Positions 1 to 10,874 of a DNA stretch of 64,000 bases are shown here, piece by piece. Under the pieces are notes generated by a model. That model had not been told where the DNA came from. It made no database searches and saw only the letters and a list, made by a program, of their open reading frames with translations. The DNA is from Neurospora intermedia (Eukaryota > Ascomycota > Sordariomycetes > Sordariales > Sordariaceae), in assembly GCA_037102815.1 (NCBI GenBank), contig BTPP01000004.1, positions 3,844,001-3,908,000 of the forward strand, in the 5' to 3' direction. How positions within the stretch are numbered: the first letter of the stretch is position 1; each line of letters opens with the position of its first letter. A program made the translations under genes and the position numbers.

Positions 1-930
1 CGCGCAACACGATTAGCAACTCGATCGAACACGCCGGTGATGGCAACTTCGGAATCCCCTATCCTGGTCTCTTCAGTGCGTTCGAGTATGCCGAGGAACT
101 CAAGGAGGCCATGCTTTCGCAGATTGCTGCCTCAGTCACTCAGTGCGAGGAACACGCGAGAGCCAGGACCGTTGACGGTGTCAACATGATCAAGCAACTC
201 GGAATCCTGCATCTAGGTAACGAGTACACCGATCTGGCCTTCCGCCCGGATGTCATGTTCCGCCGCAAGAAGGATGCTCTTGCACGCCAAGTCGACATTC
301 CCACCGAGCTGTGGGACTTTGTTGACTGGTCTACCGTGCTTCAAAAGGAGGAAAAGGCCGGCATGGCACTCACCGTTGCCGGTGTCGTTGGTACAAGTGT
401 GCTCAGCGGCTATAGCCAGATGAACCTTGCTCTTCGTGCAGCCCAGATCCTGGGAACCGACAATGTGCGCCGCCTCATTATTCCTGGTTTGATTGCGGCC
501 GGTAAGTCTAGATTCTCTTGAGCAGTTCCCGTCTGAACATTGCGCTAACTTTGACTCCTCCACAGCCGTGGCAGCGACATATTACGTCCTGAACCAGATT
601 CCTCACTCTCTTCCGCACCGTCTGAAGGAGAAAATCTCCACTCAGCTCGCTGCCATCGACTACGTTCACTCGAACAGCATTCGTATCTCCGGTTCGGTGC
701 GGAAGGTCCTTCGCTTCCCCGCCGACTCCCTCCGCGTTGGCCTTCAGCGTTCGGTAGAGAAGCTGGACGGACGCCGTAACGAAACTCTGCGTGTCAAGGC
801 GGAGAGCGACGTTGCGCTCAAGTACTTTGCCAATCTTGTCCGCGAAAGCGCTCATCAGCGTCGGGTTGTCGAAGCTGTCGATCTCGATGGCCATCCTCCC
901 GGTCTTGCTGGTATTGGAGGTTTCCACTAG
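1..930 (+). CDS. fzo1: Mitofusin-type GTPase Fzo1, C-terminal part (5' truncated by window)
   Basis: Outer mitochondrial membrane dynamin-family GTPase that mediates mitochondrial fusion; only the C-terminal ~290 residues lie in the window, so the GTPase domain is off the left edge. Exons 1-501 (frame opens at position 3) and 566-930. Intron 502-565 has a GTAAGT donor, a GCTAAC branch site at 544-549 and a CACAG acceptor. Two hydrophobic segments, near AGMALTVAGVVGTSVLSGYS and across the splice junction at LIIPGLIAAGAVAATYYVL, match the paired membrane anchor of Fzo1. A charged C-terminal heptad-like stretch (SVRKVLRF...VEKLDGRRNETLRVKAES) fits the family's HR2 region. The TAG stop ends at 930. 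The identification rests on this membrane-anchor plus coiled-coil architecture and remembered family sequence; another dynamin-like membrane protein is the alternative. Confidence 0.72.
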
Positions 931-1659
931 ACGGCCTGGGTGGGGAGGCATTTTCCGCTTTGGTTGGCTTTTCTTTGTTATAGTCGGCGTTACTGGTGCC
1001 TGTTGTGAGAAAAACACAGATTATCATCATACCCCTTGTTTTGAGCACACACAAACGATCCACACACACACACACACACATAGATCGCCTGTATGAGACA
1101 GGAAGGAGAGGTTAAAATTGCAAGCGTATGTATTACGAGCTTATGAGTGGACGGAGAAATGATAGGGTAGACATAGCTGATGAAGTGATTCTCCCCTCTG
1201 AGATGTAGATCCGAAGTTGGTGAATTGCTTGGTTAGTGTCGCTTGTGCGGTTCTCCCTTGAACTGGTCTTGGTTATCGGTTTCTACAATGGAGCATACGT
1301 AGCTGCAAGAGGGCGGGAAAAGTGACAACGGGAGTCATGCGATAGGGAACGGATTGAATGCTATAGATACAAGGTGGCCCGGGGTTGATTCTCAATCCAT
1401 CCTGCTTTATAATCCCACGAATACCCCGTTTTTCTTGGGTCCCGTAGCCATGCATATCCTTGATTACCTCTCGATTCTCGTGTAGCATCTCATATGACTC
1501 TATGCGCTGCGCTCGTTTCTATCTCGGACCACCCGGGAGCAGACACTGGCATATAACAGTCTCAGTCCCTCCTCTTACACCCACCACCGACTACCTCTCA
1601 TCACCGTCACGATAATATCCGAAACTATCCCACCCATCCACCACCTCAATCGCTCAAAA
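931..1659. other. Intergenic: fzo1 3' region and nitrilase promoter/leader
   Basis: No gene seen. It holds the 3' flank of the mitofusin gene with a short CA dinucleotide run at about 1064-1080, then a pyrimidine-rich stretch (about 1560-1655) typical of a fungal promoter/leader immediately before the nitrilase ATG. Confidence 0.6.
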
Positions 1660-2736
1660 ATGGCGTCCCAACCCTCCTCCTCAACAAAAATCAAGCTAGC
1701 AGCCGCGCACTCGGCCCCCGTCTACATGTCCAAATCCGCCACCCTCGCCAAAGCCATCAACTTGATCCACGCCGCGGCGCGCGACGGCGTCTCTATGCTC
1801 GTATTCCCCGAGACCTACGTCCCCGGTTATCCTTACTTTATCGAGTGCTACCCGCCCCTCAAACAAGTCGCTGCTCTGGCCAAGTATGCCGAGGAGTCTG
1901 TCGTGGTCGATGAAGATCTGGACGGGGTAGTAGAGGCCTGCAGAACCACAGGTGTGTCGGTTGTGTTGGGGGTGTCGGAACGGATGAAGGGTGGTTACAC
2001 GTGTTTCAACTCGCAGGTTTTTGTTGCCGGTGGAAGGGGAGGAGGCGGGGGTATCAAGGGAACGCATAGGAAGCTGCAGCCTACGTATGTGGAGAGGATC
2101 ATCTGGGCGCAGGGGGATGGGTCGACACTCAAGACTTGGAAGGGCATGATGCTTGGCAACCCTGAAGCAGCAGCAGATGGAAAAAAAGAAAAGTCCTGGA
2201 ACGTAGGCGGCTTGGCCTGCTGGGAACATACCATGCTCCTCGCCTGCCAGGCCCTGATCACCCAGCAGGAACACGTGCACGCGGCGGCGTGGCCGGCGCT
2301 GTCGACGATGGCCGGGTTTGAGGAGAGCGCGGACAGCCAGATTGAGGCGTTGATGAAGTGTCATGCGCTGACGGCGCAATGTTTTGTGGTGGTGGCGAGT
2401 AACTATGTGGATGAGACGTGTCTCGAGTGGATGAAGGAGAATATTGGGGAGCAAGGGTTTGTGAAGCGTGGGGGAGGCTGGTCGGCGGTGATTCATCCGT
2501 TTTGTAATGTGTTGGCGGGGCCGGTCACCGGGGAGAAGGAGGAGCTGGTCGCGGCGGAGGTGGACTTGAAGGATCTGGGTATGGTTAAGATTTGGGTTGA
2601 TGCTGATGGTCATTATAGTAGGCCGGAGATTCTGCCGTTTGTGTGGGATAAGGAGTCGTATTGGGAAGCTGGAAAAAAGAAGCATGAACTGAGAGTATCT
2701 GGAGCAAAAGGGGGAGAGGAAGCTGAAAAGGCGTAG
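1660..2736 (+). CDS. Nitrilase / cyanide-hydratase family C-N hydrolase
   Basis: Single-exon protein of 358 aa, near the usual length of fungal nitrilases (about 340-370). The family hydrolyses nitriles to acids, or cyanide to formamide in the cyanide hydratase branch, through a Cys thioester. The Glu-Lys-Cys triad is visible: E51 in FPETYVPGYP, K138 in GTHRKLQPTY and C187 in GGLACWEH. A glycine-rich stretch (GGRGGGGG, about 124-131) precedes the catalytic Lys, where relatives usually have a short acidic loop. The start ATG at 1660 is in good context (AAAATGG) and gives a sensible N terminus before the first beta strand (KIKLAAAHSAP). No signal peptide is seen, so it should be cytosolic. It converges on the deaminase gene with only 129 bp between stop codons. 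Whether it is a nitrilase or a cyanide hydratase cannot be settled by eye; the LACWEH context favours a nitrilase. Confidence 0.9.
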   Translation: MASQPSSSTKIKLAAAHSAPVYMSKSATLAKAINLIHAAARDGVSMLVFPETYVPGYPYFIECYPPLKQVAALAKYAEESVVVDEDLDGVVEACRTTGVSVVLGVSERMKGGYTCFNSQVFVAGGRGGGGGIKGTHRKLQPTYVERIIWAQGDGSTLKTWKGMMLGNPEAAADGKKEKSWNVGGLACWEHTMLLACQALITQQEHVHAAAWPALSTMAGFEESADSQIEALMKCHALTAQCFVVVASNYVDETCLEWMKENIGEQGFVKRGGGWSAVIHPFCNVLAGPVTGEKEELVAAEVDLKDLGMVKIWVDADGHYSRPEILPFVWDKESYWEAGKKKHELRVSGAKGGEEAEKA

Positions 2737-2865
2737 AGGGTGGAGGGCCGAAAAGGCGAAGTCGAATATTGTGGGCTGGGTCACGGTGAGTTGGTAATAG
2801 ATCATCCATTGACTGTGTTTCTTCTTGCTATCGAGTACCTTCCGATGCCACTTTGCATATAACCA

Positions 2866-4580
2866 TCATGCAGACCACATCAAAGCCCTGAGCCTCTCCT
2901 TCTCTTCATCTCCTCCAAAGATGACATTTATCCCCCTTCTCACAAGCGAGCAGATATCGCCTCTGGTAAGCCCAAAGTGTTTGGCCACGAGTGCATATTC
3001 GTTGGACAGCGGGCTGCCGAAGACGCCAACATCATCGGTCTATCAAGTCTATGTTAATCTCAGCCCTTTCATGTAGTTGTCTTGCGGTCTTCAACCGGCC
3101 CAGAATCTTGGGACCATCGAAAACAGATTCAAGACGATGGAAGGGGAAGATATCGAGACTTACACTCAAAACAACAACCGTCTCCTCAACCTTCCACCAC
3201 TCTCCAAAATGACTTTTCACGCGCAAGGTCAGTAACTCGGTCACCACTTTCCCCCATCCAAAACTCGGACTCTTTCAAACACTTACTGGCTCTCGAAACC
3301 CCCACAAACCATGCCCGCATGGACATTACAACTCAGACACAACTCCAACCCCATCCCACCCCTCCTCTTCACCTCCTCCCTGATTCTTTCGTTCAAATGA
3401 ATTACGTGCCCAATCCGATCCGGCTTCCAGCTCAGTAATGTCAACAACTCCTCCTCTGTTCCCGACGCCTCGGCCTCAGCAAAGTGCAGCGTCATTCCTA
3501 ACCCAGGAATTGTCCGCCTAGCCTCCTCAAACACAGGAGTAAAAATGTCAATGGGCCCCTTTGCCGGGTCGCCGCAGAGGTCGATGCCCACCACCCCGCC
3601 TTGCCCGGAAAACTGGCGGCAGAGGGCGAGGACTTCGTAGGCTTCGGGGAGAGTGTTGCGCCGGTCGACGGAGAGGATTAGTTTTGTCTTCAAGGCACTA
3701 GTGGTGGTGCCTTCGAACTCGGCGATGGCGGAGAGGATGGTGGAGACGTATTGAGCTTTGGTCAAACCGGCGTGAGGCATGGCGCGCGGAGTGGTGCGCA
3801 GCTCGAGGTAGACAACGCCGTCGGAGGCGAAGTCAGAGAGGACGGAGAGGGTGGTGTAGCGGAGGGCCCAGACGTCGGAGACGAGGTGGTAGATGTAGGA
3901 GGAGAAGAGGGGGAAGAAGCTGGTGTTGTTTAGTTAGTATGTGGTGGATGGCCTTTCTTGTGTTGCCGGATACTGGTCATGGGGGGTTTGTTCATCTCGT
4001 CTGAACTTGATAATGGGTTGTCTGATCGGGGGAGGAGGTTTGGTGGATATCAACCAGGTACATCCACTTCCAAAAGCATACTTGAAAGAAGCACAAGGAA
4101 CAAGACCAAGATCAGCCCTCCCCTTCGGGTCCCGGCTGACTCTCCAATATCCATTCCTGGGAATTCCAAACGGCACGGCCCGCTTGCGCATACCCGTCTC
4201 TTCTTGGACGCCGGAGTATGTAGAAAGGTGATCGGATGGGATGGGAAAAGGCGACAACGCAGTTCCAGTGCACGAGACTTACGTCTTCAAGTCATAATCA
4301 TGTTTACCCAATGGCATCTCAATCAAGGGATCTTGAAGGTCCGTTTCGCCATTTTCCTTCTTTTTCAGCCAGACTTCATGGAGGCACTGGCGACTGATGC
4401 TGCCACTAAGATGGGCATGAAGCTGTTTGGTTCAGAATGTCTTGTCAGTTGGGATCCTGAAACGTTAACATCAAGAACATCATATTTGTGTGCTAACGAT
4501 GTGCTCATTGCCGGCGACTGTTCTTGGCTGATTACCTCAATCTTGGGCAACGCCTTGTAATCCACAGCATCGACTGTCAT
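2866..4580 (-). CDS. Adenosine deaminase-like protein (ADAL / N6-methyl-AMP deaminase type), five exons
   Basis: Minus-strand exons 4580-4536, 4422-4283, 3919-3287, 3212-3164 and 3039-2866 give 346 aa, close to the ADAL family (~350). Introns: 4535-4423, 4282-3920 (363 nt, long here), 3286-3213 and 3163-3040, all GT-AG. The metal-dependent deaminase signature is complete across the joins: HxH zinc ligands in LHAHLSGS (H17, H19, formed across the first splice), HFAEAE with the catalytic Glu, GHVIHL, and STDDVGVFGSPLSNEY with the zinc Asp formed across the last splice. The family removes the amino or methylamino group from adenosine or N6-methyl-AMP. The segment PLGKHDYDLKTFFPLFSSYI resembles ADAL rather than classical adenosine deaminase. 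I chose the start at 4580 (MTVDAVDYKALPKIE) because the conserved block begins a few residues later; an in-frame ATG at 4775 would add an unconserved leader. Substrate is inferred. Confidence 0.87.
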
Positions 4581-7500
4581 TGCGAGTGTTCTGCTAGAAC
4601 TTGATTCTTGATGTTGATCTTGCTCACCGTCGGTTGGAAATGGCACCGAGGCTGGACTGTTTCGTACTCGCTTGAAGTTATCACCAAGAAAGCGCGCGGG
4701 GTATGCATGTAGTGTACGCGGGATACGCACTAGTACGGAGCCAACCGGCGTCGGAGTGTTCTCCGTACCTGTCAATTGTGCAATTCGTCCGTAGCGCCGG
4801 GACTTTTGAACGGCGCCGTGGATAAGCAGTGGGGATGCCGACCAGCGCCGCCGGTTCCTCTGCCAGGGCTTGCCATATCACGTAGGTATGTACTGCCATG
4901 TCGGCATGCCTTGTCTCACAACGGACAATTGTTAAAAGGTATCAGCCAGCTGCAATTATACCGTGGCCCGAATATCCTATACCATAGTACTTGCCGCATT
5001 GGCAGTCGGTGTTTCCCTGAGCTGCTGAGGAATTTGTGTTTCCAGGACTTCGAGGCCCCATTCCTAGCTTGTTACAAGTCGAACAAATACCACCTTTTCC
5101 CTCTCCCCTCCTGTCTCGTGTAGGTGGACTTTTTACCGTACCTGGAATTTCGACCCGCATCTGGAGGGTCAGGGTCTTATAAGCTGCAGTAAGCCGATCC
5201 ATATCAACGGCACCGAGCATTTGTCCTTGGAAGTAATAATGATCTGTTTCAGTCCCTGGCGGTTCCTGGATGCCCCTTTCCATCTTATGGGCTCTCCAGA
5301 ACAGCAACATGCATTGGGATGGCAAACTTCGGCGATTTCATCTCAACTCGTGGTCGCAGGGGAGGTGTCGGGTCCTGTCCCTGTGTAAGCGCCCTTTTTT
5401 TCGAGTTCACTGGTTGCATTTTGGCGAGCTTTTAGCTTTCTCCCAATACGGGGTATTTGTTCAATCTCCCATGATTGACTAATACCTCGGCGCATCATAG
5501 CCTCAGAAAGGATGTGTGCTTTGCCAGATAGGGCAAGTTGCTCGCAACACATCATTGCACAGACAGGCACACGGTCCGCCAGTTCACCAATTGGTACATA
5601 GGCACCCCCGGGAAATCAGTGCTAGAAATGTCTGTAATAAGCGAGCTGCAAAAGATGACAGCGCGTCGCCGTCATTGCTACCGTTGCACTCGAGTTATCC
5701 TAACTGTCGAGAACCTGAAGTGGAAGCTGGCGAAGACAGGACTGGTGATCTCGGTGATTTCGTCAGTCATTCACTGATTGCCTATGACATTACACTAGAC
5801 TACTCAATGCCTGGTTACGGACATGGCATTCACAAACTTTATGCCCGTGTCTTGGAAGATCCGGGTCCGTTGTTTCTATGCGCAAGGTTTCGCCCCCCCG
5901 CCGACATTCCTGAACTTTTGCTGTGCTCCATAGTTAAGGCCAAGAGAAGTAGTGATTCGAACCAAGGCATCTCCGGTTAATCGAAGTTGCAGATGGCTAT
6001 CTCAACTCGCCAAGGAGGGCGTCTTTGAAAATCCCAGCAAGAAGAGACGCGATTTCCCCGTCCGATTGATTACAACCGTTGATCCGTCATCCTCGAGTTG
6101 GGAGTGCTGGGTTTTGGTGGTAGGGTCCCAAGGGGCCACAGGGGTTGTTCGAGCTACGTAGTATATCGTATTGTACCTACGGTCTTGTAGGTGCCGCACG
6201 ATGAGATACGCTGCTTTCCTTGAGCAGCCAATTTTCGAGACGCCGTGACTTCGCATCTTGATGCTTCATATCAGGTACGTACTCAAAGCCACCTCAGCGA
6301 CCAACCCATGTGTACGAGTTTTGCGCGGTTGGGTCTATATCTGTGACCTCCGGATAGCTGGGCTCGTGGAAACTTGCTGCTGCTTGGCTACAGTTCTGCT
6401 TGCAAGCAAGATGTTTGCAGCGCTCGTATGTAATATTAAATTCGGTAGTATGCCGCCACTCGGGTTGTTGTATTCCCATGCTTGATTGTCCTGTGGATTT
6501 ATACTGGCTGACAAGGAGACAGACGTATCCAATATCACTGGAGCATCCGTTCCTGCATCCGGGTTCCATCATCGGCACGTCGGCCGTTAGCAAGCGGGCT
6601 GTCATCCATAGAGATCACCGATACACCTGCAATGCGGTCCCGGTCACTCTGGAGGAACGGTTTACGCCAGACCTCGTGTCCTAGATACATAGTGACCTTG
6701 GGCCCCGGCCATCTTATCACCGTTCATCAGGTCCCGCCAGTGGTAGACTGATAGATCGTAACTGCTGAACAAGCGAGCTGGAGTGAACGCACTCTTTTGC
6801 CGGAACTATGTCTCTGTACGGCCCGAGCTCTTTCGATGGATCTGTGTCAGTCACCCTGCATATCGAATTTCGGAATCAAAAAGGGAGAGGGCGGCGGGAG
6901 GAGTGGGAGACAGAGTGGAGGGCTTGCAAGAAAGGTGCCGGGGGCTGCTCGACCGTGAGATTTTATGCGTTATTATCAAACAAGTTCTTTGCAGTATTTT
7001 CTTTGGTGAGAGATACTGTCAAGCTGTTAGCGCACAGGAGGAGCTAACCGCAAATTGGCCCTGACTACTGAATAGCTTCAGTCCTGTTTGGGTATGGTTG
7101 GTCGCGCCATAACGCTGCAGACAAGGGGGCAGGTCCTTGTCCCTAGTGTAGACCCGGTCGGCTGGAGCCTCCTTTTCTCTTCCTGGCAGGTTGCCCCTGG
7201 TGCCTTGCGCGTTCGCCTTTGGACGGAGTGCCTGTTTAATGAGACCTTGAAATCTCTTGGAGCTTGACAGCTCACATGGACGGCCAGACAAGCTCGCCGG
7301 ATTCTCAACTGTATCAATGTCAAACTCGCTGTACTTCCGTGAGGCAAGGGAAATTTTCAGCGTGGCCGCGGTGGTGTTGTATCGAAGTAGGGTTACTAAT
7401 CAAAAGGAAGCGATTTCATGATACCGTGCGAGCGTGGGTGCCTGAAATTTGTAAAGTCTGGTTGATTTCAATCGAGTTCATTGCGCGAGCGAACATTTAC

Positions 7501-8600
7501 GACCCCAAGTCCGTCCCGGTGGAGCCAGTCCGTGCACATGCATTTGCGTGGGCCGTCTCCGCTCTCCATCGGCGCAGAGTGTAATTCGTCCGCGGGGCCT
7601 TGCTGTCCGCCCGCTTACAAGTCCCAAGACCGGGCAGGGCACTGCAAAGACGCAGGGTGACCAAGTCCACAGAGAACCCACAGTCTCTTTAGCTTCCACC
7701 TCCTGGCTTTTGTTGCCCGGTGGAGGTCTCGTCAGTCGGCGGGATATTCTTTGCATCCACTCTGCGAGAAGTCGACATGCGCCCATCAACCACGGGGGAG
7801 GAGCTGCACCCGAGGAATGGGGCGCAACGGGGCCTTCAATTTCAGAGATCCATGACTCCGGTGCCTTCGGCCAGGCTTGTTGAAGAGCTTGGCACGATTT
7901 TATTCGTTTTTTTCTTCCTATTTCACCGGGGGTGCAGTGCGGTGCAGTGCGGTGCGGCGTGGCTGGCGCGAGGTGTCCATGTCCGCCGTTGAAATGTTGA
8001 TGATCAGAATCTGGATGGAAGAGGTCGAAATAACTGCTCCAGCTTCCAAGGTTCACAAATCCCTTTACTCCGTCCCTTCTCAAAAATCCCGTCTTGATCC
8101 ATCCTCCAATCCCTTCGGCCCGCCATCCAGCCCGCGGTCCGCTGACCGGGCTCTCCTGTGTTATGGACAAGATATCGTGAATTGGGCGATCTCTGTTTCA
8201 GTTGGTACAAGAAATAACGAGTTTGATCATTCTCAAACAGAATATTTCTGTAGAACCACTAGCTCCTTGGCTGTACCGCGCTGCTCTTTTAGTATGTATG
8301 TAAAGTGTAAACTATATTCATGCAGAGGTGTGTAGTGTGCTCGCTCCATTGAGGAGGTTAGGTTGCTGCACGCATCATCCATCCCCCGTCCATCGCCTGG
8401 GAGACCCGACCGGACACCAACGAACCTGGAAAAACCGAATCCGCCATTCCTCTGTACATAGTTGCACACCACAACCCCAATCTGCACTCGCTTCTGCTTC
8501 CATACACTGCTTCACAGGACGATGTTTGACACGGCCTCCATTTCCACCCAAGCGTAGAGGTACCCGGACACTAGTACAGGCTAGTAGGTACAGGTAGACC
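4581..8600. other. Gene-poor stretch without a supportable gene
   Basis: About 4 kb with only short open frames on both strands and no recognisable domain, tRNA or mobile element. Composition resembles the surrounding single-copy DNA and is not AT-rich, so it is not an obvious RIP relic. On the minus strand at about 5640-5130, short stretches read like protein (for example AYVPIGELADRVP and MLGAVDMDRLTAAYK) but lie in different frames, possibly a decayed gene; I cannot name its family. A small direct repeat of GGTGCAGTGC lies at 7931-7950. Confidence 0.5.
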
Positions 8601-9539
8601 CAGTGCAGGCCTCCCGTCACTTTGTGTGAGGAGGTTCCGCTCTGCCCCTACAGTAGAGTACTACAGTAGCCCAGTGCAGTGCACGCAGCGACCCAGCAAA
8701 GGCTCCATCGTGCTACCCCCCGACCGGGCCCCTCCCCCCGGGCCCATTCCCAATCTGGCACCAGGTAATAATCGCAAGGAACTCTGGCCAGCCTCTTGGT
8801 TCGCCAGCTCGATTCGGCCGCCCGCCCACTCGCAGAACCGAAATCGATCCCCAGTCCTTCTTTTTCCCCTTCTTTCTGTTCTTCACCACCGAACTCCTGT
8901 CGATTAGCGACAGCCTCCCCAACTTGCTTTTACGACCTGACAGTCACTCGCGTCGGTCGCGTCGCTCGAGACTCTTGTGTCCATCACTGCCACCCTCTCT
9001 CGAAAGCTGACGCCACGCACGCCTGCCTTTAGTCTCCATACTCTAGGTTGTCAGGGTCGCTCTTCGCCTGGTCAATATCCGCCATCCACTCATTCGTTCG
9101 ACAAGAGTCTGTCCGTGGACAAGCAAGAAAGAGGCTTTTCCCCCTCAATCCCTCTCCACCACTCTCCTCATTTTTTCCAACAGCAGTCATTTCGTTCAGA
9201 GCAGGATCGGGACCTGCCTCGCCTGCCTAGCTGTTTGAATTGGCCCACCACCGCATCGCATCGCCCGACCCCTGGAGCTAGCAATTCCTCCTCCACCGGC
9301 GCCCCGTACCAGCACCACTGCTTTGCACCATTCACAACATCCACACTCCAGCAACCGACTCCGACTTGCTGCATCTTTGAAGATCCGACGTCCCTAGAGT
9401 CCAACCTTTGTCATCGTCATTCTCCCTGTCCCAACCAGTCACCACAACATCACTTCGGAGTAGTCCGTCCCTCGTACGAGTTCGTCGCCAATTGTGATTA
9501 CGCATTGAACCAACACACGTCAAGAAAACAAAAAGAAAG
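8601..9539 (+). promoter_or_regulatory. Probable promoter and long pyrimidine-rich leader of the G-beta gene
   Basis: C- and T-rich on the plus strand, with many short CT tracts, ending in an A-rich stretch directly before the ATG (AACAAAAAGAAAG-ATG). Several upstream ATGs are present, so the leader may carry uORFs. No TATA box or defined operator could be fixed by eye; transcript ends are unknown. Confidence 0.45.
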
Positions 9540-10874
9540 ATGGACTCCCGATCAAGCGATGTGTCGCCAGAGGCGATGCAGGCACGAATTCAACAAGCGC
9601 GTCGCGAGGCCGAGAATCTCAAGGACAGAATCAGGCTGAAGAAGGAAGGGCTCGCCGATACTTCCCGTGAGTCCCCTTGTCGGCAGGTCGCGAACTGCGC
9701 CGTTGGCCGCCCCTGCATGCCGTCGTCAACGGCAGATTGACCGCTGCATAGCGTTGCTGACATGATGTGTAGTCTACGAGGTCGCGCAACAGGCCCATGA
9801 GCCACTTCCGAAGAACAACATGATGAAAACAAAGAAGACGCTGAAGGGCCATCTGGCCAAGATTTATGCGATGCACTGGTCTACCGACCGGAGGCACCTT
9901 GTTTCAGCATCTCAGGACGGCAAGCTCATCATCTGGGACGCTTATACGACCAACAAAGTTCACGCCATTCCCCTACGATCGTCTTGGGTTATGACTTGCG
10001 CCTATGCCCCGAGCGGCAACTTCGTTGCCTGCGGTGGTCTTGACAACATTTGCTCTATTTACAACCTGAACTCGAACCGTGACGGCCCGACTCGTGTCTA
10101 CCGGGAGCTTTCAGGCCATGCGGGCTATCTCTCTTGCTGCCGTTTCATCAACGACCGCAGCATCCTCACCTCCTCCGGCGATATGACATGCATGAAGTGG
10201 GATATCGAGACAGGAACAAAGGTTGTTGAGTTCGCCGACCATTTGGGCGACGTCATGAGCATCAGCTTGAACCCCACAAACCAGAATACCTTTGTGTCGG
10301 GCGCTTGCGATTCTTTCGCTAAGCTTTGGGATATCCGCGCCGGCAAGGCCGTACAAACATTCGCTGGCCACGAGTCCGATATCAACGCCATCCAGTTTTT
10401 CCCCGATGGCCACTCTTTCGTAACGGGTTCCGATGACGCTACTTGCAGACTTTTCGATATCCGCGCAGACAGAGAGTTGAACTGCTATCGCGTAAGTTAC
10501 CTGTGGATTATTTTTCTTTCGGTTCTCGATTTTTTTTTTTTTTCTCTTGCTGGCTTTGGAGCTAACATTTGGGTAGTCCGAATCTATTCTTTGCGGCATT
10601 ACCTCTGTCGCGACATCAGTCTCTGGACGTTTGCTCTTTGCCGGTTACGATGACTTTGAGTGCAAGGTCTGGGATCTTACTCGCGCTGAAAAGGTTGGCT
10701 CTCTCGTGGGCCATGAGAATCGTGTCAGCTGTCTGGGCGTTTCCAACGATGGAATAAGTTTGTGCACAGGCTCTTGGGACTCCTTGGTAAGTATCTACCT
10801 GCAACATCAGATCGGTATGGTACAGGCCGCAGGTTAGACTAACTCCCTCACAGCTCAAGGTCTGGGCATATTAG
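9540..10874 (+). CDS. gnb-1: Heterotrimeric G protein beta subunit (seven WD repeats)
   Basis: Exons 9540-9666, 9773-10491, 10577-10786 and 10854-10874 give 358 aa, the expected length for fungal G-beta. Introns 9667-9772 (branch TTGCTGAC), 10492-10576 and 10787-10853 are GT-AG. The last exon encodes only LKVWAY plus the stop. The N-terminal coiled coil that binds G-gamma (about residues 10-40, [20 protein letters not shown]) is followed by seven WD repeats, e.g. [59 protein letters not shown] and LKVWAY. With G-gamma it signals downstream of GPCRs at the plasma membrane; in filamentous fungi the protein is needed for female fertility, conidiation control and, in pathogens, virulence. The ATG at 9540 is followed by the conserved [14 protein letters not shown] start. 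The phosducin-like gene that serves this protein family follows on the same strand. Confidence 0.97.

Noticed and set aside
5949-5968. tRNA B-box-like word (GGTTCGAATC) on the minus strand
   Set aside because: No T-stem pairing, acceptor stem or A box could be built around it.
7478-8170. 230-codon open frame on the minus strand
   Set aside because: Pro/Arg/Trp-rich composition without any recognisable domain; overlaps other equally open frames.
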